Of a stretch of DNA of 64,000 bases, positions 45,693 through 55,081 are shown one piece after another. The notes below the pieces were generated by a model that saw only the letters and a list, made by a program, of their open reading frames with translations, did not search any database and was not told where the DNA came from. Position 1 is the first letter of the stretch. Each line of letters opens with the position of its first letter. Source of the stretch: Dictyobacter vulcani (GTDB lineage Bacteria; Chloroflexota; Ktedonobacteria; Ktedonobacterales; Ktedonobacteraceae). The translations under genes were made by a program, and so were the position numbers. The stretch covers positions 1,922,001 through 1,986,000 of the forward strand of contig NZ_BKZW01000001.1 of NCBI RefSeq assembly GCF_008974265.1. The letters run 5' to 3'.

Positions 45693-45963
45693 GTCTGCCT
45701 CTCCTCTTGTTGGGCATAAAAAAGTTCAAAATTGATGATCACTTCTAGCTTACTCCCACCATCTCATAGGACCTTACAGTCCTCAATGGCTTCAGAAAAC
45801 AACGAAGTGCAGGACGGAAGTAAAGGATCGCATGAACAGAGATTCGATGCTCCCTCTTATCCGGCCCGTTTACCGAAAAAACACCGATAGGAGAAAAGGA
45901 ACAATGATGGGTGTGCGTGCAGTCTAACGGACAGACCAGCACACTAACCAGCCAGAGGCTACA

Positions 45964-46182
45964 TCATCGCGCACGCCATGTTATGCGCCCTCGAGTCAGG
46001 TCATAGGGGGACAGCACAACCCGCACCTTATCACCTGGAACGATTCGTATGAAATTCATACGCATACGGCCCGATAGGACGGCCAGAACCTGATGGTTTT
46101 CGTCGATCTCTACTTTAAACATGGCATTGGGGAGGGACTCCAGTACCTTTCCCTCAACCTCAATTTCATCCTTTTTTGGCAT
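45964..46182 (-). CDS. infA: translation initiation factor IF-1
   Basis: A 72-residue single OB-fold protein: [40 protein letters not shown] and [16 protein letters not shown]. It binds the A site of the 30S subunit. It begins the infA-rpmJ-rpsM-rpsK-rpsD-rpoA-rplQ transcription unit and has its own promoter region. A 271-bp gap to rpmJ holds no recognised gene. Confidence 0.97.
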   Translation of the reverse strand: MPKKDEIEVEGKVLESLPNAMFKVEIDENHQVLAVLSGRMRMNFIRIVPGDKVRVVLSPYDLTRGRITWRAR

Positions 46183-46351
46183 AACATCCTTTCCCTAGCG
46201 GTGGGACTACGTTCGCTACAACCTGCATATATCTTAGCCATATGTGCTTCGTGCGGCAGCCTTCGCACGAGCAACTGCGGATTATACTGCAGTTTCGATG
46301 CGCTTGAAAGTACAAAAGGGCAGCAGTATTTACTGCTGCAGCCAACTACGG

Positions 46352-46380
46352 ATTATAGCATACTTTCTCTGAGGTGTCGA
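46352..46380 (-). promoter_or_regulatory. promoter of the infA (alpha) operon
   Basis: On the minus strand TCGACA (46380-46375), 17 bases, TATAAT (46357-46352), with TG one base before the -10. GCAGCAGTA/TACTGCTGC (46320-46339) forms a compact hairpin at or just after the start site, and CGTGCG/CGCACG forms another near 46253-46272. A second, weaker TATAAT lies near 46282-46287. Confidence 0.7.
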
Positions 46381-46412
46381 GTGGGAATTTTTTTCTGGGG
46401 CTTCCCCATCAT

Positions 46413-46665
46413 CTAGCACAAGACGTAAGAATATATCCACCTCGCCATCAGTTCCAGCCAGGTATGCATCTGCAGTTGATTAAGAGACTCATCTTCGTTT
46501 AAGAACGTATCAAGCCTCGGCTGGTAACCATGATAGCCTGAAGAGCCCTGAATGTCAAAACTGCAGCGCTTTACCCTATATACTACACTAGAAAAAGTAC
46601 TCCAAGCTATCGCTTTCCACTGAAAGTCGTTGAATAGCGCAGCCTAGTTCCACCCTTGTAGTCAT
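46413..46665 (-). pseudogene. candidate small ORF with a +1 break, unknown function
   Basis: From the ATG at 46665 the minus strand reads MTTRVELGCAIQRLSVESDS then LEYFF and stops at a five-T run (plus-strand AAAAA 46592-46596). One T fewer would let it continue to the TAG at 46413-46415, giving 83 residues that include GYHGYQPRLDTFLNEDESLN and QLQMHTWLELMARWIYSYV. The composition is protein-like, but there is no ribosome-binding site and no known homologue comes to mind. It occupies the place where map is normally found but does not resemble methionine aminopeptidase. Remaining sequence between adk and infA holds only the infA promoter. Confidence 0.25.
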
Positions 46666-46766
46666 ACAGAGTATAACTAACTCATCTGACGTAAAAAAAC
46701 GCTATAATTTCTGCTGATAGAGGTAGTAAGTTAGCGTTACCACCTCCACCAGCAAGCCCTACAACC

Positions 46767-47420
46767 TTAGCAACAGTCTTGGACTGCCTCAATAAGGTTG
46801 TGTGAGACTTGCTCAATGCCCTGGTTACCATTCACAGTTTTCAGCTTCTGCTGCTGCCCATAGTAGTCCAGTAAGCGGATCGTCTCATTATAGAAAGTAT
46901 CCAAACGTTTTTGGATTGCGGAACCCTGGTCATCGACCCGTTGATACAACTCACTTCCATCTAGATCACAGATACCTGAGACCTTCGGAGGATTCGTGTC
47001 AATGTTATATACATGTTGATTGGCCTGACAGATATAGCGACCGGATAACCGGTGAAGCAGTTCTTCACGAGGGACATCCAGATACACACTACAATTAATC
47101 GACCGCCCAACACGTAACAATCCTTGATCAAGTGCTTGCGCCTGCGCAATAGTTCGAGGGAAACCATCCAGGAGGACTCCGTCTCGAACATATTTCTCCT
47201 GAGAAATATGTTCTAATACCATAGCCACTGTCAAATCATCAGGAACTAGCTCACCACGATCGAAGTAGGCCTGAGCCTGTTTACCAACCTCAGTGCCAGC
47301 TTCAGACGCTTTACGAAACAGGTCACCACTTGAAACATGGTGCATACCCAGGGTCTGCGCCAGGCGTTTAGCCTGTGTTCCCTTTCCTGACCCCTGTGCA
47401 CCCAAAAGGATAATATTCAC
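46767..47420 (-). CDS. adk: adenylate kinase, long-lid form
   Basis: A 217-residue Adk. P-loop LLGAQGSGKGTQAKRLA, AMP-binding HVSSGDLFRKA and LDGFPRTIAQAQALD, and a long LID (SGRYICQANQHVYN, NPPKVSGICDLDGSELYQRV). In the LID the four zinc ligand positions read C, N, C, D rather than four Cys or C-C-C-D. The GTG at 47420 has GGAGG six bases upstream; an in-frame ATG at 47483 would add 21 atypical residues. Between secY and infA. Confidence 0.95.
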   Translation of the reverse strand: MNIILLGAQGSGKGTQAKRLAQTLGMHHVSSGDLFRKASEAGTEVGKQAQAYFDRGELVPDDLTVAMVLEHISQEKYVRDGVLLDGFPRTIAQAQALDQGLLRVGRSINCSVYLDVPREELLHRLSGRYICQANQHVYNIDTNPPKVSGICDLDGSELYQRVDDQGSAIQKRLDTFYNETIRLLDYYGQQQKLKTVNGNQGIEQVSHNLIEAVQDCC

Positions 47421-47524
47421 GATTTTCCTCCAATGGAAATTCGAGGAAGTGCAGCGTCGCACTCCCTCATGGACAATAGACATTCAAGGGAAACCAGTGA
47501 AACAGCCACTTTAAAACCCCTTGT

Positions 47525-48880
47525 CTAGGAAAGAAAACCTGAATAGTTACGCATCACCATCTGCGACTCCAGCTGCCGCACCGTATCAAGCACAACACCG
47601 ACAGCAATTAAGAGCGAAGCTGCACCCAACATCTGGCTTCCGCCAACACGAGCGATGAACGGCAAAACCGTAATCACTCCCAGGAACAGAGCTCCTGCCA
47701 GGGTGATACGATTCAGGATAGTCAAAAGGTAACGACTGGTAGGCTCACCGGGTCGATACCCTGGAATAAACGCACCTTGTTTTTGAAGGTTCTCGGGAAT
47801 ATTCTGCTGCTGCCACAACACATACGCATAGAAATATGTGAAGGCGACAACAAGTAAGAAGTTAATGATCCAATACCACCATTCGCTCGGATTAATCAAG
47901 TAGAGAGAAATCCACAGCGCCACTTCCTTGATCCATGGTGTGGTGCTTGTGCTTAAATAGCGCGCAATCACCGTTGGAAAGAGCAGCATCGAAGAAGCGA
48001 AGATAAGAGGAATCATACCCGCGCTATTGATCTGCATCGGAATGTATGTGGTCTGTGCAGAACCAACCTGCATGCCGCGACCGACATTGCGTTTGGTTGG
48101 ATACTGAACAGGGACACGCCGCTGACCCAGGTAGATGTAGATGATACCCAGAATGGTAATCGCACCGATGATCAAAAAGACACCAATACTGACAACCGCG
48201 CCGCTACCGCCGCTCTGAGCTGCTACAGCACCCTGCTGGACGTACTTCGGAAGGTTACTGAGAATATTGGCCAGAATGATAATCGAAATACCATTACCGA
48301 TACCCTTCTCAGTGATCAACTCACCAAGCCAGACCAGAATCATCGTACCGGCAATCAATGAAGCGATAATCGCAAATGACTGCAGCGCATACTGGGGATC
48401 AATCAAACTGAAATTGGTCAGGACCTTCTCCTGCTGGAAAAGTGCACACTGTCCCAATCCTTGAAGGAATGCCAGAGGTACGGTAATGATACGAGTGATC
48501 TGACTGAAGCGCAGGCGACCCGACTCACCCTGGGTAGACAAATTCTGCAGCGCTGGAATGATCGGCTGCAAAAGTTGCATCACGATGGTAGCAGTAATAT
48601 AGGGGTAGACAGAGAAAGCAACGATCGAAAAGTTCTGCAAAGATCCGCCAGAAAATACATCGAGCAAGCCGAGCAGCTGCCCAACCGGATTATCGCCCTT
48701 ATTGAAGAGACTGTTGAGGTTCTTCTGTTCATCAGGCGACAACGGGACATTGATGTGGGCCAGGATGCGGAATACAAGCAACATCCCTAGCGTGAAGAGG
48801 ATCTTTTTGCGCAGATCAGGCACTGTCCAGATGCTACGCAGTTTTTCCCACATGGGAGCCTCCTTTTGCGAAGAACGCAA
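47525..48880 (-). CDS. secY: protein translocase subunit SecY
   Basis: A 451-residue SecY with ten membrane helices, the central channel of the Sec translocon. It shows PYITATIVMQLLQPIIPALQ (helix 2b), ITEKGIGNGISIIILANI (ELTERGIGNGIS-like) and IPGYRPGEPTSRYLLTILNR. It is preceded by rplO and followed by adk, the usual spc-operon order. A start further upstream than the ATG before WEKLRSIWTVPDLRKK (residue 10) is uncertain. Confidence 0.97.
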   Translation of the reverse strand: MRSSQKEAPMWEKLRSIWTVPDLRKKILFTLGMLLVFRILAHINVPLSPDEQKNLNSLFNKGDNPVGQLLGLLDVFSGGSLQNFSIVAFSVYPYITATIVMQLLQPIIPALQNLSTQGESGRLRFSQITRIITVPLAFLQGLGQCALFQQEKVLTNFSLIDPQYALQSFAIIASLIAGTMILVWLGELITEKGIGNGISIIILANILSNLPKYVQQGAVAAQSGGSGAVVSIGVFLIIGAITILGIIYIYLGQRRVPVQYPTKRNVGRGMQVGSAQTTYIPMQINSAGMIPLIFASSMLLFPTVIARYLSTSTTPWIKEVALWISLYLINPSEWWYWIINFLLVVAFTYFYAYVLWQQQNIPENLQKQGAFIPGYRPGEPTSRYLLTILNRITLAGALFLGVITVLPFIARVGGSQMLGAASLLIAVGVVLDTVRQLESQMVMRNYSGFLS

Positions 48881-48933
48881 ACACAGGATAATTCACATAG
48901 ACAGTAGGAGATAGAGGCAAGATGCCAGAGAGG

Positions 48934-48963
48934 ATTATAACATCACTCTCTGGCTCTTAACAA
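48934..48963 (-). promoter_or_regulatory. internal promoter before secY
   Basis: TGTTATAAT at 48942-48934 on the minus strand with TTGTTA 18 bases upstream. The -10 sits in the loop of a 9-bp hairpin (GCCAGAGAG/CTCTCTGGC, 48924-48954). Confidence 0.45.
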
Positions 48964-49491
48964 CTACTGCTCAGCTTCAGCTGTGCCTTTGTTCTCGTCT
49001 TTACGACGTTTGGTCTTTTCATAGACCTTAGTTGGGATGATCTCTACGCTACCACCGGCAGCTTCGATCTTGGCCTTCGCGCTTGCAGAAAATTTATGTG
49101 CATGCACGGTTAAAGCACGATCGAGCTCACCATCGCCAAGGACCTTGACCAATCCCTTGCCTTGAGCGGCAGTCATCAGACCCTGGGCTGCCAGTTCCTC
49201 AGGACGAACCTGAGCACCAGCATCAAACAACTCGAGGTCTACAATGTTAATAATAGTATAGTCATCCCGGAAAACAGAAGTACCATTTCCAAGACCACGT
49301 ACAAATGGTAAACGCTTGGAGAGACGTGTCTGACCACCATTGAATGAGCGGTTGACATGCCCACCGGAACGTGCCTTTTGTCCTTTGGTACCACGACCAG
49401 CGGTTTTACCACGGCCGGAACCGTGTCCACGGCCAACGCGACGGCTAACCTTGGTGGAACCGGGAGCGGGTCGCAAATCAGAGAGTTTCAC
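48964..49491 (-). CDS. rplO: 50S ribosomal protein L15
   Basis: A 175-residue L15 with the glycine-rich N-terminus [40 protein letters not shown] and the C-terminal [10 protein letters not shown]. About 25 charged residues follow the normal end. It overlaps the end of rpmD by 14 bases. Confidence 0.97.
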   Translation of the reverse strand: MKLSDLRPAPGSTKVSRRVGRGHGSGRGKTAGRGTKGQKARSGGHVNRSFNGGQTRLSKRLPFVRGLGNGTSVFRDDYTIINIVDLELFDAGAQVRPEELAAQGLMTAAQGKGLVKVLGDGELDRALTVHAHKFSASAKAKIEAAGGSVEIIPTKVYEKTKRRKDENKGTAEAEQ

Positions 49492-49672
49492 TGATAATCT
49501 CCTCTACTTGAACCAGGTGGCTCACCTTGCGGATCATACCGCGTACTGCGGGCTGATCATTGTGTTCAACAGTATGCTGAAGCTTGCGCAAACCCAGAGC
49601 CTGAATCGTTGCTTTCTGATCTTTTGGGTAGCCGATAGAGCTTTTGACCCATTTCACACGTAGCTTTGTCAT
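49478..49672 (-). CDS. rpmD: 50S ribosomal protein L30
   Basis: A 64-residue L30: [40 protein letters not shown] and [15 protein letters not shown]. It lies between rpsE and rplO. Confidence 0.97.
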   Translation of the reverse strand: MTKLRVKWVKSSIGYPKDQKATIQALGLRKLQHTVEHNDQPAVRGMIRKVSHLVQVEEIISETL

Positions 49673-49683
49673 TTTTAAAACTC

Positions 49684-50385
49684 CTATCGACGACGATCGC
49701 CACCGCGATCGCCACCACCGCGGCGATCACCACCGCGCTCACCGCCACCGCGGCGATCACCACCGCGATCGCGACGGCTGGAAACCGCACGGCTCTCGCG
49801 GATCTCTTCCTCACGGGCGGCACGTGCAGCGGCTGCCTGCTCAGCGGCGGCAGCATTAGCAGCGGCAAGCTGCTCAGCACGTTTCTTACCCAAAAGCTCA
49901 ACAACAGTTTTGCCACGGCGTGCAGCCTCGACGTCAGCGGAGCGCAGCTCGCGCAGACCAGCAATACAAGCCTGAACGGTATTCGCCTTGTTGGTGCTTC
50001 CCAGGGTTTTGGTCAGGATGTCACGGACACCAGCTGATTCCATTACCGCGCGAACAGCACCACCAGCGATAACGCCAGTACCAGGGGCGGCTGGCTTCAA
50101 CAGCACTTCGGATGCGCCGAAATTGCACATAACAGCGAAAGGAATCGTTGTGCCGGTCAGAGGAATTTCTACCAGATGTTTCTTAGCATCCTCTACACCT
50201 TTACGAATCGCCTCTGTATATTCACCTGCTTTGCCGAAACCATAACCCACGTGTCCGTTGCGATCACCAACCACAACCAGAGCACGAATGCTAAAGCGAC
50301 GACCGCCTTTAACCACCTTGGAGACACGGCTCACTTCTACCACTGTCTCTTCAAGGTTCAGTTTTGAAGCATCTATTCTTGCCAT
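49684..50385 (-). CDS. rpsE: 30S ribosomal protein S5 with RG-rich tail
   Basis: A 233-residue S5, about 65 longer than E. coli S5. The core includes [40 protein letters not shown] and [20 protein letters not shown]. An Ala-rich helix and then a tail of [20 protein letters not shown] type follow, encoded by tandemly repeated DNA at 49684-49775. The tail is Arg/Gly-rich and would be disordered and RNA-binding. Between rplR and rpmD. Confidence 0.97.
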   Translation of the reverse strand: MARIDASKLNLEETVVEVSRVSKVVKGGRRFSIRALVVVGDRNGHVGYGFGKAGEYTEAIRKGVEDAKKHLVEIPLTGTTIPFAVMCNFGASEVLLKPAAPGTGVIAGGAVRAVMESAGVRDILTKTLGSTNKANTVQACIAGLRELRSADVEAARRGKTVVELLGKKRAEQLAAANAAAAEQAAAARAAREEEIRESRAVSSRRDRGGDRRGGGERGGDRRGGGDRGGDRRR

Positions 50386-50540
50386 TTTTTCTGTCTTACT
50401 CCTCTAAATTCATGCGCGTTCTTCTACCGAACTGGATAATTCTCGCCAGACATCACTCGCCATTGTCTGTATGACATTCTTTAGCGTGTGCCTGGCATTG
50501 TCCGCTCCGTGCTCACACGCATGAAAGGTTGCCTCGGGGC

Positions 50541-51095
50541 CTAGAAGTCCAGGCCAACTTCACGAGCGCCTTCAGCCAATGCTGCAACGCGTCCATGATA
50601 GGCGTAGCCACCACGATCAAAGACAACCTGGGCAATGCCCTTCTCTTTGGCACGCTGGGCGACAATCTTACCTACTTCGCGTGCAATTGCAACCTTGCGG
50701 TTACTGGAGATGCCAGCGAGTTGCTCAACAGGAGACTTCTTTTCTTTTTTGGTAGCGACAGGCTGAGCGTTACGAGGCTGCTTGGCACCTTTACCTTTTT
50801 TGGCGGGTGCATCGGTAGCAACTTCGGCTGTCTCAGTTGCAACAGCGGACTGCTCTACTTCGCTTGCCTTTGGTGCGGAGGAAGACTGCTCTGGCTTAAA
50901 GTTCTGCAGGCTCTCATCCATGGATGATGCTGCAACCAACGTCTGGCCAATGGAGTCGTCTATAATCTGCGCATAGATATGATGTCCACTGCGGAAGATA
51001 TTCAAACGTGGACGTGACGAGGTACCCTCGAAGTGGCGTCGTATACGCTGGTGCCGCCGCAGCCGCGCCTTGTTGGCTTCAAATTTCTTAATCAT
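50541..51095 (-). CDS. rplR: 50S ribosomal protein L18 with internal insertion
   Basis: A 184-residue L18, against about 120 normally. The start [20 protein letters not shown] and [17 protein letters not shown] and the end [20 protein letters not shown] are standard. About 60 residues (near 68-128) of Glu/Ala/Ser then Lys-rich low-complexity sequence are inserted after [10 protein letters not shown] and before [12 protein letters not shown]. The ATG at 51095 has no Shine-Dalgarno sequence. L18 binds 5S rRNA. Confidence 0.95.
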   Translation of the reverse strand: MIKKFEANKARLRRHQRIRRHFEGTSSRPRLNIFRSGHHIYAQIIDDSIGQTLVAASSMDESLQNFKPEQSSSAPKASEVEQSAVATETAEVATDAPAKKGKGAKQPRNAQPVATKKEKKSPVEQLAGISSNRKVAIAREVGKIVAQRAKEKGIAQVVFDRGGYAYHGRVAALAEGAREVGLDF

Positions 51096-51464
51096 AGTTG
51101 CATCGCAAAAGATATACAGGTCGCCCTGGCTAAAATACCAGGAGACTATCCTTTGCAATTCCCCTTTCTTTGGATGCGCGTAATATGAGGGGCGTAAAGG
51201 AGCGACGTGGTCGGCACTACGTCTCTCGTGATACATTCTCCCCATTGTCGCGCTTTTGACACATTGCTGGATGATATACTTGCTGGCCGCGGACATGCCG
51301 TGGCCTATAGGTATCAAGGGATAGGTCATACATTTGACCCACACCATAGTATCACACTCTGGCTATTGTCGCGAGTTTTACTCAACGACTCCTACACAGA
51401 AAGTCGCATCCGCGCACAACCTACCCTAATAGTACTAAGATAGATTGTATCACGGATACGAAGG
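51096..51464 (-). promoter_or_regulatory. long leader of rplR within the spc cluster
   Basis: A gap of about 380 bp between rplF and rplR where a few bases are normal. The frame upstream of the L18 ATG stays open for 84 codons, but nothing in it resembles L18 or another known protein. An extended -10 promoter lies at its far end. Confidence 0.45.
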
Positions 51465-51473
51465 ATTATAACA
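51465..51473 (-). promoter_or_regulatory. extended -10 promoter before rplR
   Basis: TGTTATAAT on the minus strand, just after the rplF stop. The 13 bases AGGATTATAACAT around it (plus strand) are repeated at the secY promoter. Confidence 0.45.
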
Positions 51474-52049
51474 TTACTTTTTCTTGCCGCCGACTTTACC
51501 AGCTTTACCAGCTTTACGCCGAATCTTCTCACCTGCATAGCGGATACCTTTACCTTTGTAAGGCTCGGGCTTACGCACGCGGCGGATATCAGCAGCCACT
51601 GCACCAACCAGCTGTTTGTCGATACCACTGACACTAATTTTGGTTGCCTTGGTGGCTGCATCTACACCATCAACGGTAAGGGTCACGCCTTCGGGGGCCT
51701 GAACCTCAATTGGATGGGAGTAGCCAACCAGGATTACCAGGTTTTTGCCAACTTTGGCGGCACGATAACCAACACCATGGATCTCCAAAGATTTGGTATA
51801 GCCTGTGGTCACACCAACCACCATATTGTTGATCAAGGTGCGATACAGACCATGCATTGAGCGATGTTCGCGGTTATCGGAAGGGCGGGATACTGTCAGT
51901 TGACCATCCTCAAGCTTCAAATTCAGCTCAGGACTGATCTGCTGGGACAGCTCGCCTTTTGGACCTTTCACGGTCACCAGGTTGCCCTCGGTCCAGTTCA
52001 ACTGTACCTTTGGTGGGACAACGATTGGAGCACGTCCAATACGAGACAT
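51474..52049 (-). CDS. rplF: 50S ribosomal protein L6
   Basis: A 191-residue L6: [40 protein letters not shown], and [20 protein letters not shown], with a Lys/Gly-rich tail. The ATG at 52049 has GGAGG close upstream, 13 bp after the rpsH stop. Confidence 0.97.
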   Translation of the reverse strand: MSRIGRAPIVVPPKVQLNWTEGNLVTVKGPKGELSQQISPELNLKLEDGQLTVSRPSDNREHRSMHGLYRTLINNMVVGVTTGYTKSLEIHGVGYRAAKVGKNLVILVGYSHPIEVQAPEGVTLTVDGVDAATKATKISVSGIDKQLVGAVAADIRRVRKPEPYKGKGIRYAGEKIRRKAGKAGKVGGKKK

Positions 52050-52062
52050 TTGATACCTCCCT

Positions 52063-52458
52063 CTACCAAACGTAGCAGATGACTTCGCCGCCAAGACCCT
52101 GCTTGTAGGCGTTCGAACCGGTCATCAAGCCCTTTGGTGTCGAAAGAATCGCTACACCCAGTCCACCGCGTACGCGAGGAATGTTGGCCTGCTTGGTATA
52201 AACACGCAGACCTGGCTTACTCACACGCTTTAACTGTGTTACGACAGGCTTCTTCTCTGCATAACGCAATGTCAGGCGTAGGGTACCCTGTGGATTGTCT
52301 TTCAGGATCTCGATGTCCTTAATATAGCCTTCTTCTTTGAGCACGCGCGCAAGACTCAGCTTCATTTTCGATGCTGGGATCAATACGCGAGTATGCCGTG
52401 CTGTGGCCGCATTACGAATGCGCGTAAGCATATCCGCAATGGGATCAGTCATATTCAT
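52063..52458 (-). CDS. rpsH: 30S ribosomal protein S8
   Basis: A 131-residue S8: [32 protein letters not shown] and [15 protein letters not shown], ending GGEVICYVW. Located between rpsN and rplF, with a 74-bp gap upstream. Confidence 0.98.
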   Translation of the reverse strand: MNMTDPIADMLTRIRNAATARHTRVLIPASKMKLSLARVLKEEGYIKDIEILKDNPQGTLRLTLRYAEKKPVVTQLKRVSKPGLRVYTKQANIPRVRGGLGVAILSTPKGLMTGSNAYKQGLGGEVICYVW

Positions 52459-52532
52459 GGATGCTCCTCCATATCATGTAGCAGTCAAAGCTCGCTGGCT
52501 TTCTTGCAACATGTCCTTTCATCTTCGCGATT

Positions 52533-52718
52533 CTACCAGCTCGATTTGGTCACACCGGGCAGCTCACCGCGTAACGCACGCTCGCGGAAGCAGATACGGC
52601 AGAGACCGAATTTGCGCATGTATGCACGGGGTCGGCCGCAGACCTGGCAGCGGTTATGCTGCTGCACCTTGAATCGGGGCTTGCGCTGCGACTTCACAAT
52701 CATTGAAATTTTTGCCAT
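52533..52718 (-). CDS. rpsN: 30S ribosomal protein S14 type Z
   Basis: A 61-residue zinc-binding S14: [20 protein letters not shown] then [19 protein letters not shown], with two CxxC pairs. Located between rplE and rpsH. Confidence 0.98.
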   Translation of the reverse strand: MAKISMIVKSQRKPRFKVQQHNRCQVCGRPRAYMRKFGLCRICFRERALRGELPGVTKSSW

Positions 52719-52732
52719 TCCGCCCTCCAGCG

Positions 52733-53275
52733 TTACTTCTTAAAGGGCATGCCCATCAATGCGAGCAGCCGTCGGCCTTCCTGGTCTGTTGTCGCTGTCG
52801 TCACGATGGTGATTTCCATACCGCGCAGCTTGTCAACTTTATCGTAATCGATCTCAGGAAAAACCAGTTGTTCACGCAAGCCCAGTGTATAGTTGCCGCG
52901 TCCGTCGAATGCATCCGGGGAAACTCCCTGGAAGTCACGGATACGTGGCAGGGCTACGTTCAATAGTTTGTCAAGGAAGTATTCCATGCGAGCACCGCGC
53001 AGGGTCACCATACAACCGATCTGCATGCCTTCACGTAATTTGAAAGCTGCGACCGACTTCTTGGCGCGCGTAATCACAGGGCGCTGCCCTGTGATCGCGG
53101 CCAGATCGGCGACGGCAGCATCCATGGCTTTTGCGTTCTGGATGACCTCTCCCATGCCGATATTGACGACAACCTTGTGGATGCCGGGAACCTGCATAGG
53201 ATTCTTATAGGTGAATTCCTTCTGCAGGGCAGGCACGACTTCCTGGCGATATCGCTCTTTAAATGCTGTTGCCAT
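52733..53275 (-). CDS. rplE: 50S ribosomal protein L5
   Basis: A 180-residue L5: [60 protein letters not shown] and [16 protein letters not shown]. It binds 5S rRNA. Starts 5 bp after rplX. Confidence 0.98.
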   Translation of the reverse strand: MATAFKERYRQEVVPALQKEFTYKNPMQVPGIHKVVVNIGMGEVIQNAKAMDAAVADLAAITGQRPVITRAKKSVAAFKLREGMQIGCMVTLRGARMEYFLDKLLNVALPRIRDFQGVSPDAFDGRGNYTLGLREQLVFPEIDYDKVDKLRGMEITIVTTATTDQEGRRLLALMGMPFKK

Positions 53276-53280
53276 AATTC

Positions 53281-53667
53281 TTAACTCCTCGTGTGGTCCG
53301 CAATAACCTTATGGCAATGCTTACATACACGCACAGGACGTACCTTCTGGTCGGCCCCAAGAGGTCGACGCTCAATACCCACACGGGTAGCCTTGCCACA
53401 CTCGGTGCAAAGCAACATGACGTTTGAGACATGCAATGGCATGGCCTTCTCAATCACGCCACCCTGTCGTGTCTGGCCCTGTGGGCGGACATGTTTCTTC
53501 ACAATGTTCAGGCCTTCAACAATAACCTTGTTGACCTGAGGCAGTGCCCGAGAAACAGTCCCTTCCTTCGTCTTATCCTTGCCAGCCAGAATGACGACTT
53601 TGTCGCCCTTCTTAATGTTCATTTTGACAAGGTGCAGAGGCTTTTTATGTTTTAAATGTGTTGCCAT
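53281..53667 (-). CDS. rplX: 50S ribosomal protein L24
   Basis: A 128-residue L24. The KOW motif is [34 protein letters not shown] and [17 protein letters not shown] follow. CTEC and CKHC near the C-terminus make a likely zinc site. The first 15 residues ([15 protein letters not shown]) are an extension; translation could instead start at the internal ATG of MNIKKGDKV. Confidence 0.96.
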   Translation of the reverse strand: MATHLKHKKPLHLVKMNIKKGDKVVILAGKDKTKEGTVSRALPQVNKVIVEGLNIVKKHVRPQGQTRQGGVIEKAMPLHVSNVMLLCTECGKATRVGIERRPLGADQKVRPVRVCKHCHKVIADHTRS

Positions 53668-53678
53668 CTTCTTCCCCG

Positions 53679-54045
53679 TTAGAGCACTTCAGGTGCGAGC
53701 GAAACGAGTCGCGTAAAGTTCTTTTCACGCAATTCGCGGGCCCGGGCCAAAGATACGCGTGCCACGAGGATTATTACCAGCGGCAATAATCACGGCAGCG
53801 TTCTCATCAAAACGAATGTGTGAACCATCGGGGCGTGAATATTCTTTCGATACACGCACCACGACAGCATTAACGACTTCGCCCTTTTTCACCTGTCCAT
53901 TTGGCGTAGCCTGCTTAACAGAGGCTTTAATAATATCGCCAACTTCGGCATAGCGTTTGGCTGAACCACTCATAACGCGAATGCACATAATTTCTTTTGC
54001 GCCGGTGTTGTCGGCGACTTTCAGGCGTGTCTGCGGCTGAATCAT
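53679..54045 (-). CDS. rplN: 50S ribosomal protein L14, frame broken near C-terminus
   Basis: The first 101 residues are L14 ([51 protein letters not shown]). The frame then stops at 53725. In another frame the sequence continues as [20 protein letters not shown] to a TAA at 53679-53681, which is the normal L14 C-terminus. The break lies in GC-rich 53736-53748; a loss of two bases gives exactly 122 residues, the family length, whereas one extra base would give a one-residue shorter loop. L14 is essential and single-copy in bacteria, so a sequence error is likely. Confidence 0.9.
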
Positions 54046-54058
54046 CTGTCAATTCTCC

Positions 54059-54439
54059 CTATTCCGCCGACTCAGCGGACTCGTCCTTCAGGTTAGGATC
54101 GACCTCAGCCACTACTTGCTCGACTGGAACAATGCCGGAACCGCGTTTCACGATCTCGACCAGGCGCCAGCGCTTCAATTTACTCAGCGGGCGGCTCTCC
54201 TCGATACGAACCAGATCGCCTACCTGACAACTGTTGTTCTCATCATGCGCATGGAAGCGTTTGGTCTGTTTGTACGTACGCTTATAGATGCGATGTTTCT
54301 TTAAGGACTCAACGACGACAACAATCGTCTTGTCCGTTTTGTTGCTGACCACACGGCCGACTTTTTGCTGGCGGCGGCTCGTTTTCTGAGCCGCTGCCAT
54401 AGCCTGTTCGGCTGTGATCGCACTGGATTGCTGTGTCAT
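54059..54439 (-). CDS. rpsQ: 30S ribosomal protein S17 with extensions
   Basis: A 126-residue S17, about 40 longer than usual. The core is [40 protein letters not shown] and [20 protein letters not shown]. An Ala/Gln-rich N-terminus of about 22 residues and an acidic C-terminus ([13 protein letters not shown]) are additions. Its ATG shares a base with the rpmC stop. Confidence 0.96.
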   Translation of the reverse strand: MTQQSSAITAEQAMAAAQKTSRRQQKVGRVVSNKTDKTIVVVVESLKKHRIYKRTYKQTKRFHAHDENNSCQVGDLVRIEESRPLSKLKRWRLVEIVKRGSGIVPVEQVVAEVDPNLKDESAESAE

Positions 54440-54648
54440 TATTGCTCATTCTCCAATACGGTTAGGCGATGTAGGAGGCGCGCGATATCTTTACGAGTTT
54501 CTGCAAAGACACGGCTATTCTTCACTTCACCACGTTGCTGCTGCAAACGGAGGTTGAACAGTTTCAGGCGCAATTCTTTGATTTCATTCTGCGCCTCACC
54601 GGCCGATAATCCTGCAACTTCTTTACGGCGGTCATTAAGCTTCGACAC
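54439..54648 (-). CDS. rpmC: 50S ribosomal protein L29
   Basis: A 69-residue helical L29: [40 protein letters not shown] and [14 protein letters not shown]. Start is GTG, inside the restored end of rplP (14-base overlap). Confidence 0.96.
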   Translation of the reverse strand: MSKLNDRRKEVAGLSAGEAQNEIKELRLKLFNLRLQQQRGEVKNSRVFAETRKDIARLLHRLTVLENEQ

Positions 54649-55067
54649 TTTCCGCCTCCCCTCGTGTAATAAAGCGGGTCTTCACGGGCAATTTGTGACC
54701 GGCCAGACGCACAGCTTCTTTTGCAATCTCTTCGCTGACGCCGCCGGATTTCAAAAATGATACGGCCAGGTTTTACGACCGCTACCCAGTGATCAACAGC
54801 ACCCTTACCGCTACCCATGCGGGTCTCAGCAGGTTTTGCGGTGATTGGCTTGTCAGGGAAAACACGGATCCACACTTTACCACCACGCTTCATGAAGCGG
54901 GTGAGCGCAATACGTGCGGATTCGATCTGACGAGCCTCCATCCAGCAGGCCTCTAAGGCCTGCAAACCATATTCGCCGAAAGAGATCGTGCTGCCGCGTA
55001 AGGCTGTGCCTCTCATGCGTCCACGGTGCTGTCGACGATATTTTGTACGTGATGGTGCCAGTAACAT
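54635..55067 (-). CDS. rplP: 50S ribosomal protein L16, frame broken in C-terminal third
   Basis: The first 107 residues are L16 ([57 protein letters not shown]). After that the open frame gives Arg-rich nonsense. Removing one base at 54746-54747 restores [20 protein letters not shown] and [16 protein letters not shown], the normal L16 end, to a TAA at 54635-54637. Restored length is 143 residues, overlapping the rpmC start. L16 is essential for the peptidyl transferase region, so this is probably an assembly indel. Confidence 0.9.
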
Positions 55068-55081
55068 GGCTTAGCTCTCCT

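Noticed and set aside
49684..49780. Regularly repeated DNA resembling a CRISPR array or tandem repeat locus
   Set aside because: The repeats encode the RGG tail of S5 in frame; there are no unique spacers.
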